Source of the DNA: Spinellus fusiger
Lineage: Eukaryota > Mucoromycota > Mucoromycetes > Mucorales > Phycomycetaceae
DNA length: 64,000 nt
Direction of reading: 5' to 3'
NCBI GenBank assembly: GCA_025094145.1
Contig: JALLLS010000011.1
Location: 496,001 to 560,000 of the forward strand
Under the pieces are notes generated by a model. That model worked only from the letters and a program-made list of their open reading frames with translations, was not told the DNA's origin and did no database searches. The translations under genes and the position numbers were made by a program. Below are positions 36,289-48,004 of this stretch, piece after piece (the first letter of the stretch is position 1; every line of letters begins with the position of its first letter).

Positions 36289-37640
36289 CTATTTACTAGC
36301 AGCGGCCTTTTTCAGTGTAGCCACTCGCTTCTTTTGTGCTGCTGATAATGGTGTGGCCTTTGTCACCTAATACGGGAATCAAGAGAAAGAAGAGAGAAAG
36401 AAGAGAGAAAGAAGAGCGAGCGAATGAAAGAAAGAAAAGGAGAAAAGGGGTTGGGTGCAAATAAGAAACAGTCCTAGGGATTCTCTTCCCTTTGTGAAGA
36501 GGTGTATGGCATAGGGTAGGGGGGTGTGGATTCCTTTTCTCACAGGTGGAAAGTGTGATGGTGTGGATTTACCTTTTTCACAGTGTCAGGGGATTGCTTG
36601 GACTCAGAAGCTGTCTTTTGCTTGCTAATCGTAGAAGTGGGTTTTGTACGCGTCACAGTCTCTTTCTTCTTGGGGGCTTCCTTCTTCTTAGGGGCTTCCT
36701 TCTTGGGTGTGTCCTTTTTAGTAGAGGACTCTGTGGCTGTCTTTTTCACAGGCTTCTTCTCTTTGGGAACTCTCTTGGCATCAGGTGACTCTGCTGTCTT
36801 TTTAGTAGGCTTTGTTAATTTGATAGAGCCAGCAGGACCTAACACAGCCCATGGGATCATTAGACATCCATGCACCTATACCATCTATCTATAGTGTACT
36901 ATACTATCTATCTATAGTGTACTATACTATCTATCTATACTATACTATCTATCTATCTATACTATACTATCTATCTATACTATACTATACTATACTATAC
37001 TATACTATACTATACTATACTATCTAGTCTGGTGCGTAAGAAATACACGTGGCATTGGGGTCTGCTATTTTATCACCAAGGCAAGAACCATGGACATTAC
37101 CTTTAGGAAGAGTGAATAGATCCTTCTTGGCTCTATAAAGGTGTATGAGCAAGGCATGTCTTTTTCTCTTTTTTCCCTCTCTTTGGCTGGTGCTGCTGAC
37201 ACTAGATAGGCTTCCACCACTCACCCGCGTTTAATAGCAGCACTAATATGTGAATCAAACTGGGCAGAGGCAGTGAGTTTGTAGTTGGTAAGGATGTATT
37301 TCTTGATAGCTTGGCGACTGGAGCCTGTGCGCTCCTTGAGGCCAATGATAGCAGCTAAGTGTGTCCATAGAAGAGTGAGTGCCGAACAGTACTAGATGAG
37401 CAGGACACGTTGGCTTGTTCCTGGACTATAAAGAAGAGAAGACTCTATATACCTTTGATCATATCCTCATACTAAACACAAACAGAACACAGCCAACATG
37501 AGAAAAGAACAGCACCCCTCTTTTTTCTTTTTTTTTTCTTTTTCTTCTTTTTTCTTCTTTTTTCTTATTTTGTGTGTGTGTGTGTGTGCAAAGTGACTTA
37601 CCTTTGGATGTTCAGGCTTGGCTTTGGTAGTCGTGTTCAT
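36289..37640 (-). CDS. linker histone H1
   Basis: 187 aa from six exons: 37602..37640, 37453..37471 (19 nt), 37225..37354, 37101..37132 (32 nt), 36573..36838, 36289..36366. A short basic leader (MNTTTKAKPEHPKYEDMI) opens the H15 winged-helix domain, residues ~11-85 (AAIIGLKERTGSSRQAIKKY, then FDSHISAAIKRG and DLFTLPKGPAGSIKL). A Lys/Ala/Pro/Ser-rich tail follows with KKEAPKKKEAPKKK-type repeats. It binds nucleosomal linker DNA. All five introns preserve frame; the 19-nt exon is needed to complete the conserved HPKYEDMI motif. A CTATCTATACTAT microsatellite fills most of the 4th intron. Confidence 0.92.
36894..37023. repeat. CTAT/ACTAT microsatellite in a histone H1 intron
   Basis: About 130 bp of CTAT and CTATA-type units within the intron between exons 4 and 5 of the histone gene. 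Confidence 0.9.
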
Positions 37641-38264
37641 GATGAGTGCAGGTGGAAAATAAGGGAAAATAAGAAAGGGAAAATAATAAGAAAAATAATA
37701 AGAAAAATAATAAGAAAAATAATAAGAAATAAGAAATAAGAAATAAGAAAGAAATAAGAAATAAGAAAGAAATAAGAAATAAGAAAGAAATAAGAAATAA
37801 GAAAGAAATAAGAAATAAGAAAGAAAGAAAAAAAAGAAAAAAAAAGGGGGGGGGGCAAAATGTGGGGTCTATTTGTGTGGGTGTTAATATTGATACGTGA
37901 GTGTGAATGGGTAGGGGGGTAGAGAGGAGGACTCCACAAGCAGTGTTCCTTAGGTGACGTTGCCTTTGTAGCAGTAGAGTGCCAAGGTAAGGTGCTAAAG
38001 TATAACATACACCTGCTGTCCTTATCTGCACTTTAGCACCTTTGTAGCCTATATTTATATGCCTATTCTACAGCCACCAGTCAAATATCCCCTCCCACGG
38101 CACTGTCTCTGCCTACACAGTGGGAGGGGTCTTCCATTAGAATATGTCTAGCACAACAGCCCCCCTTTCTTGTCTCTTTGCTTGTTGTAGACGCATGGCC
38201 CAAGATTCCTCCAAACAGGTCTCCTCTGGATCATCCCCCTTTTTATTCTTCTTCTTATTAAACA
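37641..38264. other. histone H1 upstream region with A-rich repeats
   Basis: Holds long AATAAG/AAATAAG repeats (37669-37830) and a poly-A to poly-G run (37828-37857) just upstream of the histone start. CT/GT tracts lie inside the first intron, at 37517-37588. No gene recognised. The low-complexity frames are artefacts. Confidence 0.6.
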
Positions 38265-38872
38265 TTCTCCACAGCCTAGAGATGTATGTGCCTGCTGTAG
38301 GAGACCGACAAAGAGAGCATAAGAATATAAGAGAAAGAGATGGACAGAAGATTCTTCTATCCTACATTATGTATAGACTACAGCACGACACTCACACTCA
38401 CTGCCCTACTAAGATTCGAGATAACTACTATCGATCAGGCGAGGGGTTCTTGTCTGTGTTTTCTGTCTGTGAACAAGAATCACTGGAGCATACACAGGAG
38501 TTCAGAGACCCAATCCTTAGAGTATTGGACGATGAGACGGTAATGTCATCAGTGTATCAAACTGTCTGTCTGTCTGTCTGTTCTTTATAAGTAGGTCTGT
38601 GCTATTCCTCAACTGACAAGAATGTGTTTGTAGCTGCCGTTTGTTTTAGTAGGGAATAAGGTGGATTTGGCCCATCTCCGTAAAGTATCTGCTAATGAGG
38701 CTTCTTGCTATGGCCAATGAATGGAAACTGCTCTTATATCGAAACATCAGCAAAGACAAGACATAATGTTGAAGAGGTGTATACTATGATGATGTGTCAG
38801 ATAAGGGATCGGAAGCTAAAAGAGCAAAACACCAACCACCCTGACAAAGATTCATGCTGTGCTATTCTTTAA
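38265..38872 (+). pseudogene. Ral-like small GTPase pseudogene
   Basis: Core segments resemble Ral GTPases. 38414..38539 reads IRDNYYRSGEGFLSVFSV through ILRVLDDET. After a GT-AG intron, 38634.. reads LPFVLVGNKVDLAHLRKVSA. This ends at a premature TGA near 38719. In a shifted frame it resumes with NCSYIETSAKTRHNVEEV and closes at 38872 with CCAIL, an intact CAAX-type prenylation box (CAIL). Upstream, bases recalling DTAGQ and the effector loop (EPTK-like, near 38310) are present but scattered over frames by small indels. No P-loop was found. Nucleotide-binding motifs NKxD and ETSAK survive. It is most likely an old pseudogene; assembly indels are the alternative. Confidence 0.65.
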
Positions 38873-38904
38873 TGAAGTGAGGATGAGGATGAATATGATG
38901 CTGC

Positions 38905-39030
38905 TACTATTAGTATTAGTATTAGTATTATTATTATTATTATTATTACTATTACTATTACTATTACTATTACTATTACTATTACTATTACTATTACTAT
39001 TACTATTACTATTACTATTACTACCACCAA
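38905..39030. repeat. TATTAC/ATT microsatellite
   Basis: About 120 bp of ATTAGT, ATT and ATTACT units. All three frames on each strand stay open, so the ORFs here are artefacts. Confidence 0.9.
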
Positions 39031-39219
39031 CACCAACACCAACACCACTATCACCACTGCTATCCATAGAATAAACAATGGATGTTTACTGTATTGCACT
39101 ACACCACACTACACGGTATTACATAACATAGTATAACTTAGTATAACATAGTATGACACAGCATACAATACAGCCATCTATTGATTCAAAGGTATTCTCC
39201 AATGTTCTTGGAGCGTACA

Positions 39220-40492
39220 TCATGGCTCCAATGTATCTACCACAAGAACAGCATTTTCACTGCTTGATAGATGGCCGTGCAAGAGGGTGTGTCGCTGTGA
39301 TAGTTCTAAAACACAACTTCCACCTGCAAATGTGCTCCCTAAACAAGTAGACATGGTTTCCCCTTTCTGAATTAGACAGCCACTCTCCATGGCCACTCTA
39401 TGCACCTGCCTCTTTCTGCTCCAGTACGGTTGCATATCACCACAAACACAGGCACTGAAGACGCACTGGCATTTCGCAAGGGTGCCAATCGTAGTGCCCA
39501 ATAGCCTAATAGAGTGCTTACCAGGTCATCTTCCTTCTCTCGAGAACTCTTTAACCAGGCCATACTACAAAAGATCCACCGACTCTTGTGTTGGACATGG
39601 TAGGTAGCAAATTCATAGGCTTCAAAAGATGCCTGGAACTTGTAAGGATTGATGTCCATGCATATACCAAATCCAACCTGGCCTAGACCTTTGATTTCTT
39701 GAGAAACAAATCCAGGCCCTTCCTTGGCCCATGTCTCATCGCCCTGGAATAAGAAATGCTTCCTGTAGTTGTGAACAAGCTCACCCTTCTTATTCACACA
39801 GCATTGGCTATTGTAGTGGTGGGTGGCTTCGTTCTCTACCAAAAATAAACAAACAAAAAGAAAGGTGAGTTCAAATGCTGTTCCTACAAAAGGGAGCTAC
39901 TTGCCCTGTGCCACTTCAGGATATCCCACCAACACATAACATTGCAGTCGAAGGGCTAATCCATGGAGGAGTAAGTCAAGTCACACACTGTAGCAGAGTC
40001 AAGGGTATACAATGGACATGTGTGTATATGTGGGTGTATGTGTGGGTGTATGTGTGTGCCTGAAGAAGCGTCTCTTGCACTTGTCTTGCACTTGCCTTGT
40101 TGCTTTGCCCACTCTATGGTAGGGCTTGTAGTGGCTGTTTCCAAATAAGGCATCACTTCTTCTAAAGACATGAATACATAGCCTGTAAATGCCATTTCAG
40201 GCAACACCAATACGTCGATATCGCCTGGCTTGTAGCTAATGAGGAGAGGGTCTGTTGAGTCATTCACCTGTTGTGAGGTCATTCACCTGTCCAGCAAACT
40301 GTCGGCCAAGGTCATGTTCTCCTTGCGAGCACCCCACTGAGGCTTAAACTGACAGCATGCTAAGTAGAACGTCATTCATTTGTCATACCAGTAGTATGAA
40401 TCACATTGTATGAATCACGTTGCAGTGTTATTATTGTTGTTATTATGTAGAGTCCACTGTCTTTTTCTTCTTCTGCTGATACCTAATTTCAT
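39220..40492 (-). CDS. NTA1: Nta1-type N-terminal asparagine/glutamine amidase (nitrilase family)
   Basis: 272 aa. Exons 40483..40492, 40287..40359, 40096..40235, 39905..39955, 39406..39835, 39220..39334. Deamidates N-terminal Asn/Gln to feed proteins into the N-degron pathway. Nitrilase triad: Glu in VLVLPEMAFTGYVF (~39), Lys in HNYRKHFLF (~117) and Cys in GFGICMDINP (~150). The first exon is only 10 nt and yields MKLACCQFKPQWGARKEN. Introns 3 and 4 have GC donors (G|GCAAGT) and AG acceptors; no GT donor keeps both frame and conserved sequence. The last intron can be read in two ways that give the same protein. The protein is shorter than yeast Nta1 (457 aa) but has all catalytic parts. Confidence 0.88.
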
Positions 40493-42510
40493 GGCAAGAG
40501 AATAGACAAGTGAGTATAGCTAACGGAGAGATCTGTATCTGAAAAAGGGACAGTGATTGATTGAGAGAGAGACTGTGTGTGTGGGGACCATTGTAGCAGT
40601 GATAGGACAAAATAGACTGGGATCGACTACTACTGCCACTGTGATGATGGTTTCCTTGTCTCTATTTATTTCTATCTATAAGGTGGTATAGTAGTCTATA
40701 GTGTAGGAAAATATGCTAATATCTACTCTGTATTCTAGAGCACACCTCTTCACTCTTCTATCAACCCCACATGGGGAATGGAGGCTACCACTGTCTAGTA
40801 TCACTCTATTGATAGCTCATCTTATTGATAGCTCATCTTGGCCTAGGTGGGTCATAAGAAGGCGGTAGGACAATGAAAGAGGGTTAAACCAGTACAAACA
40901 GGTTGGACCCAAGGACACAGGGGATCTTTTTCAAGCCAACGTGTCGTATGACTATCAATGTAGTGCATAGAAGGAACACAATTATACTTGTTCTATCCAA
41001 CACAGTGCTCTATCCCTATTCTATAGACTGGTGGTGTAGGCGACCTTGTACAGATACACTCCACAGATCAAGACACTAGAGATCCTTATACTAATGGCAT
41101 TGCAAGAAATTAAAGAGCGACGCCTTACTAAAAACACGGGCCTATGACATGCTTTACATACCAGAAACCATCCAATAGCTCTACCCCATGCTATGCCCTT
41201 TTGTTGTAGTTGTAAAAATAGGTATAAAATAGGCAGATTCAATGCACGTCCCTTGATACAGCAACCACCCCTAGTTCATTGTTGTTTGCAGCAAAAATAT
41301 AAATATAAATATAAATATAAATATAAATATAAATATAAATATAAATAAAAAACCCTCTTTTGTACAAGTGATCTTTTACTGTGCAGACAGTGTAATTATC
41401 TACTGCCAATAGAAACACCCTATGTCCTGTGCTGATGCATTTGTAAATGGGTGTCATTATCCACTGGTTTGCCTTGTTAAAACAATATTACAGGTACTCC
41501 TTTCAAGTTGAGCTAATAACTCGCGTTCTTCTTTCAAGGGCCGTCTCCACAACAACCACCCTCATCTCTTTCCAATGTTCCTATGGGGTGGCTAAAAAAA
41601 AAAAAGAAAAAAGAGAAACAACCCCAAGATAAGCAAGCCTTGCTCTTTTCTCCCTGATAGAACTCCTTTTCTATTTGTGTTGGAGAAGAAGAGGCGGGAG
41701 ATGGTAGAAAGTCAGTTACAGATATCCACCTTTTGCCTCTAGTACAATATAGTATAGAGATATTATAGTATAGAGATAGTACAGTACAGTACAGTGCAAG
41801 CTAGAAAAAAAAAAAAAAAAGAGTTGATCTGTTCTTCTTTCTCTTTCTCTCTTCTTTTTCATCCCTTTTCTAGATTAGTTTTGAAAGGATACAACTACCA
41901 CGTGAGGTTGTTGTCGTTGTTTTCTTTTCTCTTTGTTAATGAAGCACACACCAAGAACGGGACAAGGGCTGTTTATGCCGTCTATTGTCCAGTCAGTGAA
42001 GTCAGTGGAGTCTGACTTGTATTATTATTATTTCGGTGGATCCTTCCCAGAACTATAATTCCCAGCATGCGATTCCATTTTTGTAGAGTGAAAAGGGATA
42101 GCCGATCCAGTGTGTTTTCTTTATTGATAAAATGACCATCACGACTGCTGTCCTCATTTCATTTTCTGGGTAAGTCTTCTTTGGAGTGGCTTTACCCAGT
42201 TCCTTTCTAATGATCATGGCCCTGTATTGACATCTTGAAATAGATCGCCTCTATTTCTTTCTCCACCTTTTTCTAATCTTTTTTTTCTTTTTTCTTTTTT
42301 CTTCTTGTAACACTATGACCATTGCCACTACTAAGAATAAGAACACTAGCCATCACCATGACAACTAATGATAAAAGTGAAGAGTCACCAGAGGACATGT
42401 TTTAGAATGTGTGTTGCTAGCCTTTTTGTTGCTATGCTACACATTTAAAATAGTAAGCATCTGTTGCTAGGCGGAAAAAGAGTAAAAAAACAAGTGCCAA
42501 GAAGACTAAA
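40493..42510. other. 2-kb intergenic region
   Basis: No gene recognised. It contains an ATAAAT microsatellite (about 41296-41348), a TAGTATAGAGATA-type repeat near 41745-41790 and a poly-A run near 41803-41820. Short open frames at 41021-41242 (minus) and 41447-41632 (plus) lack motifs. At 42132 a short ATG-initiated segment (MTITTAVLISFSG) ends at a perfect GTAAGT donor, but I could not find a matching downstream exon. Confidence 0.5.
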
Positions 42511-42800
42511 ATGGCAACCTACCAGGTGCATGGGTGGTTGAGTGTTCCCAGTCCATGGCAGTGATTGGCCCATGGATTAATGAGCAATACATTTCAGTTG
42601 CTTCATCCCGACTTGACGCAAGAGGGGATTCACCCAGTAAGAGTGGCTCAGAATAGCCCTAATATGTATTTATAGTGCTGACAATAACAGCAGTGCTTTC
42701 TGTAGTTCATAATAGACACAGCATACATGTCCTATTCTTTATTCACAGGAATAGGGCAGAATAAGGGCAGCGGGTGGATCTCTTCACCCAAATCCACCTT
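42511..42800 (+). pseudogene. possible decayed ribosomal protein eS27 (RPS27) copy
   Basis: From 42598 one frame reads LLHPDLTQEGIHPVRVAQNS followed by PNMYL and a stop. It recalls the start of eS27 (LLHPxxxxExxxHxxxxLVQxPNSYF). The next ~30 bases in a shifted frame recall the segment that in eS27 encodes CYNITTVFS. A GT-AG-like gap separates it from ATGGCAACCTACCAG at 42511. The zinc-binding cysteines cannot be recovered. Similarity is weak and judged by eye. Confidence 0.3.
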
Positions 42801-43078
42801 ATCGATTGGATCTCCACTTTGATTTAGTGTCATGTCCTACTCTCCTTTTTTTAATCTTCCATTTTGAAATATAGACAGGCCATGTCTTGGACCTGCTCTT
42901 GTTCTTCTTGTTCTTCTTCCTTCTCTCTCCTTTTCCATAACACCTCGCTCTTGTTGACTTCTTTCTCTTGAACAGTCCTCACAAGAATAACAAGACCCTC
43001 CTCCCTCTCTACTGCTATCCACTCTTTATCACTGTGCTATCTGTGCTCTTTGTTCCTTTCTATTAGAGTCACTGGTGC

Positions 43079-46000
43079 ATGAAAGCATTTCTCTTCTTTC
43101 TAGCCCTCACTTGGCTTAGTGCAGTGCATGGCTATCTCGATGTTCCTAACCTCCTGTCCATCCTCCCCTTCCAAGGTGGTATGGGCTATGTTCAGCGCAA
43201 CAACTCTATCGTTATGTTTGGTGGTGGATCTGCCAGCAGTGCCTACTTAAACACCCTCTATCAGCTCACCTTAAACACCGATCAGACCTACAGCTGGCAA
43301 GCACTTCCCCAGCAGAACCCACCCAGCGGCACCACCTATGGACAGCTTGTTCTCTCGAACACAGGGGCCTCTATGATTCAGATGGGCGGTCTTACGGCTG
43401 CCTCTGCTAATCTAACACAGAGCTCCAATAGCAGTCTACCCCTCCAATTCAATGTCTACACCTTCAGCACCGGTAACTGGACTAGTTTTGCTTCTCCTAC
43501 CACACCTCCCACTCGCGCCCACTTCAGTGCTACAATGGATCCCTCGAACAAAATCTACATCTATGGTGGCCAATTGTTGCATGGCACTATTACTTCTGAA
43601 TTGTGGTCCATGGACATTGCTGCCGGTGTCTACACACAACTTCCCTCGACGGATGTTGGAAGATCTGGTCACACTGCCACTCTTTTAAGGTATTTGTCCA
43701 CTGTTATTTTATGTAGAGAGTCGAGTGTTCTTAAAATATATCCTCCACGTGTGTGTGTCTGAGCATATTTTTTATTTTACTATTTTGTTATTTTATTATT
43801 TTATTATTTTATTATTTTATTACTTACTATTTTATTATTTTATTATTTTATTACTTATTATTTTATTATTTTATTATTTTATTATTTTATTATTTTATTA
43901 CTTATTATTTTATTACTTATTATTTTATTACTTATTATCTTACTATTTTACTATCTTACTATTTTATTTTCTCGCTTCACTTATCTTGTCCACTCCGACG
44001 AGTCACTCACTATTTTTATTTTATTGTGTCTCCACCTTAATAGCAATGGCAAATTGGTGATTCTCGGTGGTGTTATGCAGGGCACAATCAATGGCCAACT
44101 TGCATCCAAACTAGCACCCATGGACACTGCCTACATTTACGATACAAAGGCCAACACATGGACTCAGCAAGCACTGAACCCAGCTACTACTTCTGCTGGT
44201 TCTCGATTCCCCTCCACTGTCTCTGGCCACAGTGCCACTCTTAGTAAGTGACAGACTCCATAGCCACTGTGCTGTGCTGTACTGTGCTAGTGACTAATCT
44301 TCTTCAACAATAGCAAGTGATGGCAAAATCATGGTGTTTGGTGGTAAGTGGCCATAGCCATAGAATGCATTTTCTGTCTTATTGACATCCACTTTAGGTG
44401 ACAATGCCGGTGGCATCCGCACCAAACAATTTCTGAACACTCTCGTCATCCTGGACACCAATACATGGACATGGACCATCCCTCTGATTGATGGCATTCC
44501 TCCTTCTCGCCGCTCCAACGGCGTGGCTGCCATTCTCGATGGCAAACATCTGACAGTTGCCTTTGGTGAGGCCCTCAACACCAACTACAACGACATCAAC
44601 GTGTTTGATCCCACCAGTGTCTCATGGCTCCAGTCCTACTCAGCCGTCAACTCCAGCACTGGCAGTGTCTCTACTGGTGTGATTGCTGGTGTGACTGTGG
44701 CCGGTGTGGTGCTTCTCGCCATCCTCCTCTTCTTGCTCTGGCGCTTCCAGTCCTACGTACGCTGGCTGTTCAGAAGAATCCACTCTGACATCTGGAAGCC
44801 CCGTACTGGTGAGCCTGTGTGGGCAGAAACCACCCGCATTGTCTTCCAGATCGCCTTTCTCTTCCTGTTCACAGCCTTCCTTGTCTTTGTCATTAAGCAG
44901 ACTATCGACAGTCCCAACATCACCCAGCGCATTGAGAAGCCCACTGCTCAAGTAGAGACCCCCGATGTCAGATTCTGTTTTGATGGCTACCCTACCTATG
45001 GACCCCAGGACCCCAGAACCCCTGGCGTTGTCTGCCAAACCAACTCGGGCTACTCCTGCAACCGATTCATCACTCCTCTTGACATGAATGTGTTCCAGCC
45101 CACCTTCTCTGACAATCTCGGTCCTGTCTCCTGCTTCTTGTTCCGCAGTGACTCCACCTTCAAACTGACAAGCACCTCGGGCGATAATAATGGCTCGACC
45201 CTTGCCTTTACCTTTTTGGGAGACCAGAGCATCAGCTATGGCCGTGTCCATGTCTCCGTCTTCCCCAAGACTATGGACCCTAATGTTGTGGTGTACGGTA
45301 TCAGCGATGATGTGCCTGTGGTGATTCCCAGTGCTGATGTGCTGAACTGGATGAACGCCGAGCGCAACGACATTGAGGCCACCAATGTCTACACCATTGA
45401 GCCCTTTGCCTACAGCACCATGAACTATGATCAGATCAGCGAATACCAGCTCCAGCCTGCAGGATGGAACTACGTTGGCTTCTTGTCCATCTACAACAGC
45501 ACAGATACCCTGGAAACCACCTTCCGTCAAGAAGCCGTGAACCCCAACTATGTTGCCTCTGGACATCTTGACTTGGGTGTGTTTGCCGTGATCCCTGAAA
45601 GCTGGTCTGTGATCATTGATCGTGAGGTCAAGATGTACACCCTTGTCAATGCCCTTGGTTTTGTGGGTGGTATCTTTGGTATTCTGGTGGGTGTCCAGAC
45701 ATGGTTGTTTGGTTTCCGTCCTCGATCGCCTTGGGGTGTTGTGCACCGTTGGTCTGTAGGAGACATGCGTCGCTCTCTGCTGCGGGGTCTTCAAGACAAG
45801 TTCAAGACAACAGAAGCTGGTATTCCATTGATCCACCCTGTCCACCGGCGCTTCAGTGTCAATGAGTTCCATGCTGCAGAAGCAGAGTCCGAAGAACAGC
45901 GCATTGAGCGTGTTGAGGAGCGCATGCAGACACTCGAACTCTTGTTCAAGGCCTACTATGTTGATGATGAAGTGTTCCGCTCTCTTGACAATGCCAATAA

Positions 46001-46202
46001 GAGTGGTCCTGATGTCGCCACAGCCACTACGACAGGTCGTGCCATGTTTCCTAATTCTGAAAAGGTAGACGATGCCTCCTACAACAAGCCAGGTTTCTCT
46101 CATATGTTCAACAACCGCCAAAGCGTCGTTAGCTTGAACAGTGATAGCACTTCTCAACGTCATTTGAATGGACGTGAAAATGTTCTTATGAACGACATGT
46201 AA
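43079..46202 (+). CDS. kelch-repeat protein with signal peptide and three membrane segments
   Basis: 881 aa from exons 43079..43689, 44044..44243, 44314..44343 (30 nt) and 44398..46202. Signal peptide ~1-18 (MKAFLFFLALTWLSAVHG). Kelch beta-propeller ~25-345, with repeats such as SIVMFGGGSAS, KIYIYGGQLLHG, KLVILGGVMQG and KIMVFGGDNAGG. Membrane segments lie near 373-395 (VIAGVTVAGVVLLAILLFLL), 427-450 (FQIAFLFLFTAFLVFVI) and 696-718 (ALGFVGGIFGILVGVQTWLF). A ~245-residue Cys-containing loop lies between the 2nd and 3rd. The cytosolic tail has a short coiled coil (ERIEERMQTLELLF in outline). The role is unknown; the architecture suggests a cell-surface sensor or wall protein (inference). The first intron (354 nt) is swollen by an ATTTT/ATTAC repeat. 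Confidence 0.85.
43765..43985. repeat. TTTTATTA/TTATTAC repeat in an intron of the kelch gene
   Basis: About 220 bp of TATTT and TATTAC units that make up most of the 43690-44043 intron. Long Phe/Tyr/Leu/Ile frames across it are artefacts. Confidence 0.9.
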
Positions 46203-46980
46203 AGTGAACGCCTATAAACCATCCAACCATTTCAGACTCCAGATCCGTCTCTTTCTTTTTTATCTTTCTTTTTTTTTTCATGCTTTACTATCACTATAAC
46301 TTCATTAATTCTATAGGTATAGACCTCACATTTTTCATCAATAAAGAAAAAGAAAAAAAGAGTGTTTTGTATCAAAAAAAAAAGAGAATCTAATTGATAA
46401 TGTATACTATATGTTATCTATTTATTATAAAGTAGAATGGGGTATACTTTTCTTCCTACAGTTGATTGCTTCTGAGGAAACACACACACATAAGACATGT
46501 AAGATCCTATCATCCACTTTCTCACTCATGTCCAAGTGACTTGACTGATCTCCTCACTCGGGGAGTGTCTGTTGATTTGTCTTGCCCAAGCAAGATCCAA
46601 AAAGGCTTCTGAAGGATGATGAAGTTGGTATCTTTTCATCTGAATTATTCTGGCATCTTCTCTCTGTGGAGTGTTGTTTGTTTGTTTGTTTTTTCTATTT
46701 TGCCAATGAGGAGGGGGGTCTTTTGGTAGTCCTCAGACACCATCGTCTTACGGTTGTGTTTGAGACTTTTTGCTTACAGTAAAAAGGTACTTCTATCCTG
46801 AACAAGTGAGCAATGTCAGTGCTTGATCTTGTGTCATCAGTCAACTCTTGCACAACTACAGCATGTGTGTCACTGCCCATGTCTTTCTATTTCATTGTAG
46901 GTGTCTTTGTATAGACACTGGTGTTATTAAACATAGCTGACAGTTTATTAAGGAATAATAGTAACATGATGATGATGATG

Positions 46981-47019
<39 letters not shown>

Positions 47020-48004
47020 GCCACAGTAAATAAGCTACGACCTAAAGTAAAATAAGATAATTAAGTCCATCCCAACACAACAGAGCAAAAAAGTCGTTAG
47101 AGATTGATATGATTCGATGATATATCACTTTTTTTCTTTTTTCTTTTTTAGGCTTTTTTAGGCTTTTTTAGGCTTTTTTAGTTGTACGGGCATATTTTTC
47201 TTTTTATAGATAAAAGAGGGGAAAATATAAGGTCCTTTCTTATTTGTTAGCTATAAATCTTCGGATACAATATTTTAACCTGAAATGAGACGATCACAAG
47301 AATAAATGAGACATAAACACAAAAGTATTCAAAGACTTGTTCTGTATTTTGGATGTGTAGTCATCACTGCAAAAGAGTATGTTGTTGTTGTTGTTGTTGT
47401 TGGTAGTGTACAATGAGTAGTGGGCAAGGACTATTTTTCTTTTCTTTTCTTTTCTTTAGTCAGTGGAGAAAGTCTTTGTACCTGAGCAGAAATAATGTAG
47501 ACTTATTTATTATTAGTGCTGTTGTTATTGATAGATGGTAATGTAAGATACTATATCTTCTGCAAAATACACTATAGACACACCATCAGCAACTCAATTG
47601 CAGTGTTCTCTACAAAAAAGAGGGTATTAATCTACTTGTAAAATAATCTTCTATCATCTTAATTAAAGTGTGTAGTATATTCTTGTGATTATCTCATTTT
47701 AGGTTTAAACGCTATTTTTTATAGTGTTTTTACTTTTTGTGATTGGTTAAATAATAAAATAATGTGTCTTTGGTATATTTCAATGTCCGGGAAGTTTGTT
47801 TCATTTTCATACTCCGTTGGTTGCTTAGTTACACGCCAGGATATTTTATTGCTCTCAAATGTGCAAAAAAATATTCTTTTTATATAGTGGAGACTATTTT
47901 TTTTTATATAAAACAATATTCAATAATTAAGGGTCTTCAGGTATTCAATTCATTATTTCTTTTTGTAGAATACTGCAATAGCAGATTGTAGTGTGAATAA
48001 GATA
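46203..48004. other. 1.8-kb intergenic region
   Basis: No gene recognised. Contains an (ATG)n(ATA)n run at 46966-47020, a GGCTTTTTTA repeat at 47150-47180 and GTT and TTTTC simple repeats at 47383-47402 and 47440-47457. Short open frames near 46582 and 47764 have no motifs. Confidence 0.5.

Noticed and set aside
38852..39099. Poly-Ser/Asn, poly-Leu and poly-Ile/Val frames
   Set aside because: Pure trinucleotide/hexanucleotide microsatellite translation.
43725..44060. Phe/Tyr/Leu/Ile-rich open frames resembling a membrane protein
   Set aside because: They translate the ATTTT/ATTAC repeat inside a kelch-gene intron.
44640..46163. 507-codon open frame antisense to the kelch gene
   Set aside because: It mirrors the codon bias of the real gene on the plus strand, which has signal peptide, kelch repeats and membrane segments. 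The antisense protein has no recognisable domain.
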